Below, piece after piece: positions 15,728 through 23,659 of a DNA stretch of 43,597 bases. A model generated the notes under the pieces. The model made no database searches, was not told the origin of the DNA, and was given only the letters and a program-made list of their open reading frames with translations. Numbering within the stretch: the stretch's first letter is position 1; each line of letters opens with the position of its first letter. The position numbers and the translations under genes are program-made. Source of the DNA: an uncultured Flavobacterium sp. (lineage in GTDB: Bacteria; Bacteroidota; Bacteroidia; Flavobacteriales; Flavobacteriaceae); NCBI RefSeq assembly GCF_946479975.1, contig NZ_CAMLIX010000012.1, positions 1 through 43,597 on the forward strand. The letters are read 5' to 3'.

Positions 15728-16255
15728 TTATTTTTTGCCTTTAGAAGCTTTCTTTAAGTCTGAACCGCCAGGAAGCTGCATTTTATCTGTTAAAACTGAG
15801 ATTTCGTTTAAATCAAAATTACCTGTTAAAGATAATAAGACAGTCTCGTTGTTTTTTGCTCCGTCAACATACATCAACAATTCTTTTATTTGTGTATCTG
15901 AAGCACCAGATTTTACCATAATGCGAACGTTTTTTCCGCTGTCGTTTACACGCATTAACTCTTCAAGACCTGCAGTTTTGATATACTTGTCTGCAGAAGC
16001 TTTCATGTCGGCTTCGATCTTAGGATTTTTGGTTGTAAACACTTTTAAGTAATCTAGTTTTTTAATTAGATTAATGTATTGCTGTGTTTCTTTGTCTGAA
16101 TTGTCAACTTTTACTTTGCTCATTAAATCGAACATTTTTTTGTTTACAATTACAGAAGTTACGTCGTCTTGACCATCAAATTTGTCAAAAGCACTTTGTG
16201 CATAAAAAGCATTTGTTACTAATGCCAATACTAAAGTTATTATGAAATTTTTCAT
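15728..16255 (-). CDS. DUF4252 secreted protein
   Basis: A 175-residue protein with a SPI-type signal peptide (MKNFIITLVLALVTNAFYAQ). It shares the DUF4252 pattern with its neighbour (SGKNVRIMVKSGASDTQIKE near its centre), but no lipobox is present, so it is probably periplasmic. It follows the putative anti-sigma gene by 15 nt. The function is unknown; the operon places it under the ECF sigma factor at 16731. Confidence 0.82.
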   Translation of the reverse strand: MKNFIITLVLALVTNAFYAQSAFDKFDGQDDVTSVIVNKKMFDLMSKVKVDNSDKETQQYINLIKKLDYLKVFTTKNPKIEADMKASADKYIKTAGLEELMRVNDSGKNVRIMVKSGASDTQIKELLMYVDGAKNNETVLLSLTGNFDLNEISVLTDKMQLPGGSDLKKASKGKK

Positions 16256-16270
16256 TTTGATTGATTTTAA

Positions 16271-16744
16271 TTACTGTTTAAAAATTTTGTTTTTTGATTG
16301 TTCGTATTCTTTAATGTAGCTTACTTTTTCTATACCTACATTAACATTGTTTGATAATAATGCCAAAGCTTTTTGAGTCGCTTTTAGCGCTTCTTCGGGA
16401 TCATCGTAAGTTCCTAATTCAGTTTGCGAAGCTACTGCAGTAGTATCATTTTTCTCGCTTACGAAAAAGTACGTTCCAATTCCCAGCAAAACAACAGCCG
16501 AAGCCGCAATCGATAACCACGCCACATTTTGTTTCTTTTCCCGAGGCTTCGGAAGTAGTGGAATTTCATGCGTCGATTTCTGTTCTTTTGCCTGAGAGAA
16601 ATAACCAAACATTGGCTTGTATTGCTCCAAATGCTGCGCAACATTCGGCGAAGAAAAATAGTCTTTTAATTCTTTTTCTTCAGCAATAGTAGTTTCTCCC
16701 TCAAAGTATTTTTCTAATATATTTTCTATTTTATTTGGTTCCAT
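16271..16744 (-). CDS. Putative anti-sigma factor, single membrane helix
   Basis: A 157-residue protein with a cytosolic N-terminus (MEPNKIENILEKYFEGETTI..EEKELKDYF, a short helical segment resembling zinc-free anti-sigma N-termini), one membrane helix at about residues 74-94 (VAWLSIAASAVVLLGIGTYF) and a short external tail. The start overlaps the sigma-factor gene by 14 nt, which implies translational coupling. I infer that it holds the sigma factor inactive at the membrane. No named domain is certain, and the tail is too short for a FecR-type domain. Confidence 0.65.
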   Translation of the reverse strand: MEPNKIENILEKYFEGETTIAEEKELKDYFSSPNVAQHLEQYKPMFGYFSQAKEQKSTHEIPLLPKPREKKQNVAWLSIAASAVVLLGIGTYFFVSEKNDTTAVASQTELGTYDDPEEALKATQKALALLSNNVNVGIEKVSYIKEYEQSKNKIFKQ

Positions 16745-17240
16745 AAAGGTGTGTATTAATCATTGATTCTCTAATTTTTTTCCTTGCTCTAGAAAGTGCA
16801 ACTCGTATCGCCGTTTCATTCATATTGACAATTTTTGCTATTTCGTCAAATTCATATTGTTCAACATCCCGAAGCTGAATTAAGAGCTGCAATTGTTCGG
16901 GCATTTGATTTATAATTTTTTCAACCCATTCTAAGCTGTTTTCATCTTCAATTTTTTTATCCAATCTGGGTTCTCGATCCGTAAAGTTATTATGGACAAT
17001 TTGGAGATTACTGGCTCTTTTCGATTTTAATTGATCAAGACAATAATTTTTGGTCATTGTCATTGCAAGAGCTTCTACGCTGTTGTAATTTTCCAGACTT
17101 TCTTTTTTGTTCCACAATTTCACTAGTACTTCCTGAGTTGCGTCTTCGGCCTCTTCTGTGCTGGTGAGCAATCTTTTTGCTAGACGAAAAACTTTGTCTT
17201 TAAAAGGATTTATTAATTCTATAAATACTACTTGGTTCAT
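16731..17240 (-). CDS. ECF RNA polymerase sigma factor
   Basis: A 169-residue ECF sigma-70 protein. Region 2 is visible as FRLAKRLLTSTEEAEDATQE with VLVKLWNKKESL; region 4 as LPEQ-like INQMPEQLQLLIQLRDVEQY followed by the helix-turn-helix FDEIAKIVNMNETAIRVALS and RARKKIRE. It directs RNA polymerase to a regulon that cannot be read from this window but probably includes its own operon. It is first in the operon with the putative anti-sigma gene and two DUF4252 genes. Confidence 0.93.
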   Translation of the reverse strand: MNQVVFIELINPFKDKVFRLAKRLLTSTEEAEDATQEVLVKLWNKKESLENYNSVEALAMTMTKNYCLDQLKSKRASNLQIVHNNFTDREPRLDKKIEDENSLEWVEKIINQMPEQLQLLIQLRDVEQYEFDEIAKIVNMNETAIRVALSRARKKIRESMINTHLYGTK

Positions 17241-17405
17241 TAAACTGATGGTTAATCGTTAGCTTATATAGTGAAGACGAGGTACAATTATATTTGTTAC
17301 AACAAAAACTAAATATTTTTTTCACGTAAAAAAAATACTGCTTTTTGACGGAGCTAAAACTAAAGATACTACTTTTACCGTATACTACTAAGATACTTAA
17401 ATGAT

Positions 17406-18848
17406 ATGAAAACAATTTTGAAGAGTGCTCTATTTCTTTTTTTATTCGCTTTCTCTTTGCAGTCTTGCGAAGATAATGATGATGTTGCAGCTCCGGCAGA
17501 CGTACAAGTCAATAGTTTTGTTTGGAGAGGTTTAAATGAAGTTTATTTATGGCAGGCAGATGTTCCGAATCTAGCCGATGGCCGTAATCTAAAATCAGAT
17601 TTTAATTCTTTTTTACGAGGGTATTCTAAACCTGAAGATTTATTTGAAGATTTGTTGTACAAGCCAGAAAGTAAATTTCAAAATGGAGATGCTGTGGATC
17701 GTTTCAGCTGGATTGTGAGTGATTATACTGTTTTGGAACAAGAATTAAGTGGTATTTCAAAAAATAATGGAGTAGATTTTAGATTAAGTAGAATTTCTTC
17801 TAATTCAGATGATTTGGTTGGATATGTTCGATACATTATTCCAAATTCAGATGCTTCTACAAAAGCAATTAAACGTGGTGATTTATTTACGAGCGTTAAC
17901 GGAACCAAACTGACAGTTTCTAATTATCAGAGTTTACTTTTAAATAGCGATAGTTATACTTTAAATTTAGCCGATAATAATGCTGGTACTTTAGTTTTAA
18001 ACGGAAAATCGGTTGCTTTAACCAAAACGGTTTTAGAGGAAAATCCGATTTTTATTAATAAAGTAATCGTTTCTGGAAGTCATAAAATTGGTTATTTAAT
18101 GTACAATGGTTTTTATGATGAATACGACGATAAACTAAATCAGGCTTTTGGTGAACTTAAAGCGCAAGGTGCTACAGATTTCGTTTTAGATTTACGTTAC
18201 AATGGAGGTGGAGCTATTTCGTCGGCAGCTAAATTAGCTAGTATGATTACAGGACAATTTGATACGCAGATTTTTTCGAAAATGACTTTTAATGCCAAAC
18301 AAATGCAGGGAATGTCTGCAGCAGATTTAGAAGATTTAAATGTAAGGTTTGTTAAGAATTTAAACAGTTTGAATATGAGTACTGTTTACATCTTGACTAC
18401 TGAAAGTACTGCTTCTGCAAGTGAATTAATAATTAACGGATTAAAACCTTATATCAATGTTGTACAAATAGGAGAGACAACAACTGGTAAAAATGTGGGT
18501 TCGTTTACAGTTTATGATTCAGAAACATTGACAAAAAAGAATGTAAATCCCAACCATAAATATGCGATGCAGCCTTTGGTTTTAAAAATCACAAACTCGC
18601 AAAATTTTGGAGATTATACACAAGGATTAAAACCAACATATGAGCAAATAGAAAAAGTAGCCACTTATGGAGTTTTAGGAGATCCATCTGAACCATTGCT
18701 TAAACTGGCGATTTCAAAAATTACAGGAACAACTGCTAAAACAATTTTAAATGAGTCAGAACCAGAACGTCCGTATTTTACAGACTCTAAAATCATCAAC
18801 GGATTGAAACACGGAATGTATCTTAAAAATGCTCCAAAAGGATTTTAA
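17406..18848 (+). CDS. S41-family peptidase lipoprotein
   Basis: A 480-residue envelope protein. The signal ends in a lipobox (SLQSCEDNDD); the acidic run after the Cys resembles the surface-lipoprotein export signal known in flavobacteria (inference). An N-terminal helical region precedes a PDZ-like part (AIKRGDLFTSVNGTKLTVSN). The tail-specific-protease fold follows, with GYLMYNGF, DFVLDLRYNGGG, the nucleophile Ser337 in TASASEL and Lys362 in TTGKN; the 25-residue Ser-Lys spacing is that of Prc/CtpA proteases. It probably cuts C-termini or exposed peptides outside the cytosol. It is monocistronic and convergent with the btuB operon, with a shared terminator. Confidence 0.9.
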   Translation: MKTILKSALFLFLFAFSLQSCEDNDDVAAPADVQVNSFVWRGLNEVYLWQADVPNLADGRNLKSDFNSFLRGYSKPEDLFEDLLYKPESKFQNGDAVDRFSWIVSDYTVLEQELSGISKNNGVDFRLSRISSNSDDLVGYVRYIIPNSDASTKAIKRGDLFTSVNGTKLTVSNYQSLLLNSDSYTLNLADNNAGTLVLNGKSVALTKTVLEENPIFINKVIVSGSHKIGYLMYNGFYDEYDDKLNQAFGELKAQGATDFVLDLRYNGGGAISSAAKLASMITGQFDTQIFSKMTFNAKQMQGMSAADLEDLNVRFVKNLNSLNMSTVYILTTESTASASELIINGLKPYINVVQIGETTTGKNVGSFTVYDSETLTKKNVNPNHKYAMQPLVLKITNSQNFGDYTQGLKPTYEQIEKVATYGVLGDPSEPLLKLAISKITGTTAKTILNESEPERPYFTDSKIINGLKHGMYLKNAPKGF

Positions 18849-18864
18849 GTAAATTCTAAATATA

Positions 18865-18897
18865 AAAAAAGGCTTTCAGAAATGAAAGCCTTTTTTG
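18865..18897. terminator. Bidirectional terminator between S41 peptidase and btuB operon
   Basis: AAAGGCTTTCA and TGAAAGCCTTT form an 11-base stem with T runs on both strands, placed between two convergent genes. Confidence 0.9.
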
Positions 18898-18930
18898 CGA
18901 ATAAACAAAAACAATTCTAAAAGTAAACGT

Positions 18931-19998
18931 TTAATCGTTAAAGTAGAAACCGTTTGGCAATATTCCTACGCTAAATGTTTTATTGAATGCACCAGCGGTT
19001 GAATAGATGTAAATGTCTCCAGGATCTGAATAATTTAATGCATCTGCAAGATAGATTTTATCATCTTCTACAGCAAAACCATATAAAGTTGTGATTTCTT
19101 CTACCTTAAATAATGCCGTAGCAGGTAATGTTGTAGTGCTTGTAGGAGCAGTGTAAACACTATTACCAACAGTGTAGTACAATTTATTATCTTCAATATC
19201 TAAAAATCCAGGGTGAGTTATTCCTGTAAAATTAATTGTTGAAGTGATAGCATTTGTATTTAAATTGATTTTAACAATCTTACCAGGAGTTTCAGTTGGA
19301 GCATAATATGGCATACCATCACACAAAACATACAATGTTCCGTTATCTTTTACCAATGCACTTGGAATATCTCCAACAACAAAATTGGTAATAACGGTAT
19401 TAGTTGAAGCATTAATAATTGTAAGCGAATTTCCAAATCCCCATCCGCCCTTATGCGTAACATATAATTTTCCGTCGTTTTCTAAGATTTTTTCAGGACC
19501 TTCTTTTACTGGAATAGTAGAAGTGACAGTGTTTGATGAAAGGTCTAATACCGCCACATAGTCATCAGTAGTATCACCAGGAGCTCCCCAATTTGTAACA
19601 TATCCTTTTCCGTTTGAGAAAGTAATATATCTTGGGTTTACTAATTTCGTAGTAATAGTTGCAATGCTTTTAAAGGTGTAACGATTTACTACTTCAATTT
19701 TATTAGATCCGTTTAGCACCAAGTAGGCATTGTCTCCATTAAAACCAATATTTTGAGCTGTGTCTCCAGTAACTTTATCTGGATTAATTGTTGAAAATAC
19801 ATTGTTCTCTACTTGTAAATCTGTAGATAGATAAGAAACAGATGCATTTGCTGTTCCGTTATTTCCTTCATTCAAAATAATAACACCACCATCATAATTT
19901 CCACGAGGTTCGCGGTTTTCGTCATCATTGTCGCTGCATGACACAAAAAAGGTCGAGCTTACAAGGACAGCTAAAAATATTCTTTTAAAGTTTTTCAT
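18931..19998 (-). CDS. Beta-propeller surface lipoprotein, BtuG-like
   Basis: A 355-residue protein with a lipobox (TFFVSCSDNDDEN; acidic residues after the Cys suggest surface export). The body has repeated YncE/DUF5074-like beta-propeller blades (VVNRYTFKSIATI, VAVLDLSSNTVTSTIPV, LTIINASTNTVITNFVVGD, VKINLNTNAITSTI). It starts 5 nt after the btuB stop, behind the same cobalamin riboswitch. In Bacteroides, BtuG is a beta-propeller lipoprotein that captures corrinoids for BtuB; the position and fold make this its likely counterpart. The assignment is inference from context; no binding residues were checked. Confidence 0.78.
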   Translation of the reverse strand: MKNFKRIFLAVLVSSTFFVSCSDNDDENREPRGNYDGGVIILNEGNNGTANASVSYLSTDLQVENNVFSTINPDKVTGDTAQNIGFNGDNAYLVLNGSNKIEVVNRYTFKSIATITTKLVNPRYITFSNGKGYVTNWGAPGDTTDDYVAVLDLSSNTVTSTIPVKEGPEKILENDGKLYVTHKGGWGFGNSLTIINASTNTVITNFVVGDIPSALVKDNGTLYVLCDGMPYYAPTETPGKIVKINLNTNAITSTINFTGITHPGFLDIEDNKLYYTVGNSVYTAPTSTTTLPATALFKVEEITTLYGFAVEDDKIYLADALNYSDPGDIYIYSTAGAFNKTFSVGILPNGFYFND

Positions 19999-20003
19999 TT
20001 TAT

Positions 20004-21866
20004 TTAAAAATTAAGGTTTATGTATATAGTATAATTTCTTCCAGGCATTTGTCTGCTAATGACTGGCTGATAATTTTCGTTCCAGATATTTAAGATTTGA
20101 AAACCAAGTTTGTAAACGTTCTTTTTTCCAAAATCATAATCAATTCCGATATTTCCAACATTATAATCTTTCACCCTTGTTGCAGGATTGTTAAAAGGTG
20201 TGCTGTAAACTTCTCCAGTATATAAATATTGAGCGTATGATGACAGTTTTTTATAATTGTATGAAACCGATCCAGTTAATTTATGATAAGGAACATAGAT
20301 TAACTGTTTGTATAAGAGTTTGTTTTTAATTAGTTGCTGACTTTCAGAAACAGTATAAGCGTAGGTACCGTTCACAGTGAAATTATGATTGTTAATTTTA
20401 GGTTTCCATTCTAAAAGTACTTCTGCTCCGTAAGCCCTAACTTTTGCAGTATTTTCTGGAGACCAATTATCGGTACCATCTTGCGAAGGAATCCATCGAA
20501 GTAAATCTTTAATCGAATTATAATAGGCAGTTACAGAGGCTGTGAAATTTTTTCTAAAAAACTCATTTCCTATTTCTGCCTGATAAGAAGTTTCAGGTTT
20601 TAAGTTAGGATTACCGCTTCCTTCCCAAAATAAATCATTGTAAGTTGGCATTCTGAAATTTTTGGAAGCATTTAATTTTACGCGATAAAAATTGGTTACT
20701 TTGTATCTTGATCCAAATGAAAACAGAAAAGGATTCCCGTAGTTATCTGTAATTTCTTGACGCAGACTAATATTATAGTCCCATTTTTTATTTAATAAAT
20801 GACTAAATAAAACACTCGCAGAACCAATTTCTCGATTTACATTATTGATACTTGAACCGTATCCTTTATTTCGATTATAATCGACAATTGTGTTTAATTT
20901 GATTTTATCATTGACATCAAAAGACAGATCGTATTTTATAATAGAAGTTTCAACTTTTCCATAAGTAAAAAAATCAGAATCTATATTGGGAAAATATTTA
21001 TAAGATTCGCCAATATGAGCCACTTTTAATTTTGAAGTAAAACGATTAAAAATGCTTTCCCATTCTACTAAATTTCGAGTATTGAAATCATTGTATTTGG
21101 TTTTGGATGCGTTTGGAGAAGTCAACGAAAAATGACGTTCAGAATCATAGAACTGACTGTAGATCTTTAAAGTATTAGTAGAATTAAGTTTATAACCAAA
21201 AGTAGTATTCATACTGGTGTTGTAATACTGGCCATTTAAATTTCGCTCGTTTTTGTTTCCTGGATATTTAAAGTCATTATCAGAACCATTTCTAGAAATG
21301 CTGATCTGAAGACTATATTTATCTGATGAAACTATCGTTTTATAATTGGCGCTATAGGTGTCATAACTTCCTCCACTGAAAAAAATATGATTGGAAAATT
21401 CTTTCTTAAATCGTAAATCATTATTCAAATGGATGCTTCCGCCAATGGCACTGCTTCCGTATAAAACACTTCCTCCACCAGCTTTTACAGTTATCGAATT
21501 GAAATCCCGAGTTCCAATGGTATTAAAATCTGCTTGTCCTAAAAATTGAGAATTTATATTTAAGCCGTTCCAGATTACTGCTGTTTGAGCACCTGTTGTT
21601 CCTCTAAAAGATGGAGCAGAAGTCATTCCTAATCCATTTTCTTTAAAATAAATTACAGTATTGAAATTTAATAATGAGGTTAAAGAAGGCTGGTTTTTCT
21701 CTAGTATTGAATCATTTAAAACCTGAACCGATTGGGAATTAGAGTATTTTTTAAGATTTGAATCAGAAACATAAACTTCTTTAAGTTTATTAATAGAATC
21801 GTGCTGCGCCAAAGCAATCTGGCACAACAAAAGCAAATAAAAAGCAAACCTTAATTTTATAGTCAT
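20004..21866 (-). CDS. btuB: TonB-dependent cobalamin receptor
   Basis: A 620-residue outer-membrane receptor with a signal peptide (FAFYLLLLCQIALAQ), a TonB-box-like segment (KLKEVYVSD), a plug domain (LTSLLNFNTVIYFKENGLGM, APSFRGTTGAQTAVIWNGLN) and a C-terminal beta-barrel ending in YTIYINLNF. The ATG at 21866 is used: the longer open frame to 21995 runs through the riboswitch and is not coding. It imports cobalamin or other corrinoids using TonB energy. Expression is expected to fall when cobalamin binds the riboswitch in its leader. It is co-transcribed with the BtuG-like gene 5 nt downstream. Confidence 0.93.
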   Translation of the reverse strand: MTIKLRFAFYLLLLCQIALAQHDSINKLKEVYVSDSNLKKYSNSQSVQVLNDSILEKNQPSLTSLLNFNTVIYFKENGLGMTSAPSFRGTTGAQTAVIWNGLNINSQFLGQADFNTIGTRDFNSITVKAGGGSVLYGSSAIGGSIHLNNDLRFKKEFSNHIFFSGGSYDTYSANYKTIVSSDKYSLQISISRNGSDNDFKYPGNKNERNLNGQYYNTSMNTTFGYKLNSTNTLKIYSQFYDSERHFSLTSPNASKTKYNDFNTRNLVEWESIFNRFTSKLKVAHIGESYKYFPNIDSDFFTYGKVETSIIKYDLSFDVNDKIKLNTIVDYNRNKGYGSSINNVNREIGSASVLFSHLLNKKWDYNISLRQEITDNYGNPFLFSFGSRYKVTNFYRVKLNASKNFRMPTYNDLFWEGSGNPNLKPETSYQAEIGNEFFRKNFTASVTAYYNSIKDLLRWIPSQDGTDNWSPENTAKVRAYGAEVLLEWKPKINNHNFTVNGTYAYTVSESQQLIKNKLLYKQLIYVPYHKLTGSVSYNYKKLSSYAQYLYTGEVYSTPFNNPATRVKDYNVGNIGIDYDFGKKNVYKLGFQILNIWNENYQPVISRQMPGRNYTIYINLNF

Positions 21867-21907
21867 AATTTCTACACTCTTTTTCCCGAGAGCTCGATAT
21901 TTTGTTA

Positions 21908-22080
21908 TAAAGGCAGGTCTCCTGGCTTGCGTCTTGTTGTTTTTCCTTCCCATCACGCGGTGCGCGACAGTGGTTTTGTAGTTTACAACAAGCATTCGTT
22001 TTAGAACTCAGCTTACAGTTGCGGGTACAGCTCAAGAATTTACTTGATTCCCTTTTAATGTGTTAATAAAAACACAACCT
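21908..22080 (-). ncRNA. Cobalamin riboswitch (B12 element)
   Basis: The minus strand carries the classic B12-element landmarks in order: GGGAATC, then GAGCTGTACCCGCAACTGTA (the B12-box region, 22014-22033), CCACTG, GATGGGAAGG, and the 3' element GCCAGGAGACCTGCC. A consensus promoter lies just upstream and btuB 42 nt downstream. It is expected to shut off btuB-btuG when adenosyl- or other cobalamin is plentiful. No clear intrinsic terminator was identified in the expression platform, so control of translation initiation is possible. Confidence 0.95.
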
Positions 22081-22090
22081 TAATTTGCTG

Positions 22091-22098
22091 CAAAGATA
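22091..22098 (-). promoter_or_regulatory. Promoter -7 element for the riboswitch-btuB transcript
   Basis: The minus strand reads TATCTTTG about 10 nt before the riboswitch, with TTTG 21 nt further upstream (CAAA at 22120-22123 on the plus strand) as a -33 candidate. Confidence 0.7.
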
Positions 22099-22166
22099 AA
22101 GTTAAAAATATGGATTAATCAAATTTGTTTGATTTATGAGGCATAATAGTCAGACAAACAGAGAAT

Positions 22167-22697
22167 TTATAATTTAATTCTGATAACTTCTCCAAAATCT
22201 ACTTTATTGTTAAATGCATCTTTTAAAGGTAATGAAGTTTGATGACATAAAATACTTCTGATAATTCCGGCATGCGCTACAATAATAATTGGATTATTTA
22301 TTGTTGAAATTTCATTAAAAAAATGACCAACTCTTTCATGCAATTCGGTAAAAGATTCTCCATTTGTAACTTTAATATTTACAAAATCTTCCATCCACGG
22401 ATTGAGTTCTTCAGGCCGAATTTCATTCCAATTTTTCAATTCCCAATCACCAAAATTCATTTCTTTCAATCGATCGTCTTCCTGATAAGAAATGGTTTTT
22501 ATGTTTTCTTGAATGTGTTTTGCAAGAATTACACAACGCTTTAACGGACTAGAAAAAATAACGGCTTCAGACGGAAGTTCGGCAATAATCCTGCTGAATG
22601 TTTCCTCAAAAGGTTCTAAAATATTAACATCAGATTGACCGTAACAGATTCCTTTTTCGCAGATGGTTTCAGTATGACGGACTAGATAAATTTCCAT
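22167..22697 (-). CDS. cobC: Alpha-ribazole phosphatase (histidine phosphatase family)
   Basis: A 176-residue histidine-phosphatase protein. The catalytic RHT motif is in EIYLVRHTET, the SSPLKRC block follows, then the acid residue region LKEMNFGDWE and the second His in IIVAHAG. In cobalamin assembly CobC removes the 5'-phosphate of alpha-ribazole (or of cobalamin-5'-phosphate). Assignment as CobC rather than a general phosphoglycerate mutase rests on context: the gene overlaps cobS by 16 nt and lies in a cobalamin cluster. Confidence 0.9.
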   Translation of the reverse strand: MEIYLVRHTETICEKGICYGQSDVNILEPFEETFSRIIAELPSEAVIFSSPLKRCVILAKHIQENIKTISYQEDDRLKEMNFGDWELKNWNEIRPEELNPWMEDFVNIKVTNGESFTELHERVGHFFNEISTINNPIIIVAHAGIIRSILCHQTSLPLKDAFNNKVDFGEVIRIKL

Positions 22698-23479
22698 AAA
22701 AATAAAATACTTAAGTAAAATATAACTTCACAAACTTGCTGCGTTGCGCCAAGACAATCTCCTGTATAGCCGCCAATCCATTTTTGAAAGTAGCGCGCTA
22801 AAAAATATCGAGTGATAAAAACTGGAATTACGGCTAAAATTAATTTTAAATCAAAATAAGAAAATACCATTAACGGAAGTAAACCAAAAAAGAAAGAACC
22901 AAAAACTTCTTTCCAAGTATACTGTTTAGCAATTGGCTTGCTTTTGCTCGAAGCATCTTCACGAGAATATTGGTGTGTAAAAATAATAGTGATTGCTACC
23001 AAACGGCTTAAAGAATGAGCAGAAATAAATAAGAGTAAAATTTTAAAAGGCGCAACAGAATCGTAATGCTGCAATAACACGATAGATTCTGAAAGCAATT
23101 TAAATTTTAATAAAAAAAGCAAAACCAATCCGATTGCTCCATAAGCGCCGATTGCGCTGTCTTTCATTATCATCAATATTTTTTCTTTGGTCCAGCCTCC
23201 GCCAAATCCGTCGCAGACATCTGCAAATCCGTCTTCGTGAAAAGCTCCAGTTGTTAAAACTGATATGACAATTGAAAAAATAACGGCTGTTTCTATTGAA
23301 AGAAATTGAGCAAATAGAGAATAGGTTATAAATGAGAGGCTCCCAACAATCCATCCAATAAAAGGAAAATATCTTGTGGCTTTATTTAAATAATCTGGAT
23401 GATGTGTAATGTTTTTTGGACATGGAATTCGGGTGTAAAACATTAGACAGGTAAAGAAAATGTGTAGTTCTTTTTTCAT
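22682..23479 (-). CDS. cobS: Adenosylcobinamide-GDP ribazoletransferase (cobalamin synthase)
   Basis: A 265-residue inner-membrane protein with about six hydrophobic segments. The CobS hallmark TGAFHEDGFADVCDGFGGGW (acidic metal-binding residues), followed by KEKILMIMKDSAIGAYG, is intact. It joins adenosylcobinamide-GDP to alpha-ribazole (phosphate), closing the nucleotide loop of cobalamin. The 3' end overlaps cobC by 16 nt, implying coupled translation. It is separated from the upstream bluB-cobT gene by a 180-nt spacer holding a large inverted repeat. Confidence 0.95.
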   Translation of the reverse strand: MKKELHIFFTCLMFYTRIPCPKNITHHPDYLNKATRYFPFIGWIVGSLSFITYSLFAQFLSIETAVIFSIVISVLTTGAFHEDGFADVCDGFGGGWTKEKILMIMKDSAIGAYGAIGLVLLFLLKFKLLSESIVLLQHYDSVAPFKILLLFISAHSLSRLVAITIIFTHQYSREDASSKSKPIAKQYTWKEVFGSFFFGLLPLMVFSYFDLKLILAVIPVFITRYFLARYFQKWIGGYTGDCLGATQQVCEVIFYLSILFLWKFI

Positions 23480-23502
23480 TTTATAATTGGTTTTCCATTT
23501 AG

Positions 23503-23610
23503 TTTGTCATTTCGACGAAAGGAGAAATCTTCGTTAGTTGCTCGACAAAGTGTTGCATCTTTTGTGGTGGAGTTACTCGTGAAGATTTCTCCTTTTGTCG
23601 AAATGACAAA
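23503..23610. repeat. 30-bp inverted repeat between bluB-cobT and cobS
   Basis: The arms 23503-23532 and 23581-23610 (TTTGTCATTTCGACGAAAGG and on; complement mirrored) differ at one base. The 48-base centre has no open frame. The element sits inside a probable cob operon and could act as an mRNA stem-loop or attenuator, or be a dispersed palindrome. Confidence 0.88.
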
Positions 23611-23659
23611 AATGCGAAATAATTTCAATAAAACTGTGACTGAAAACCGAGACTGAAAA

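Noticed and set aside
15717..16052. Plus-strand open frame over the DUF4252 gene
   Set aside because: It is antisense to a gene with signal peptide and family pattern, and has no recognisable domain.
21867..21995. N-terminal extension of BtuB
   Set aside because: This stretch is the 3' part of the cobalamin riboswitch and the leader; a clear signal peptide begins at 21866.
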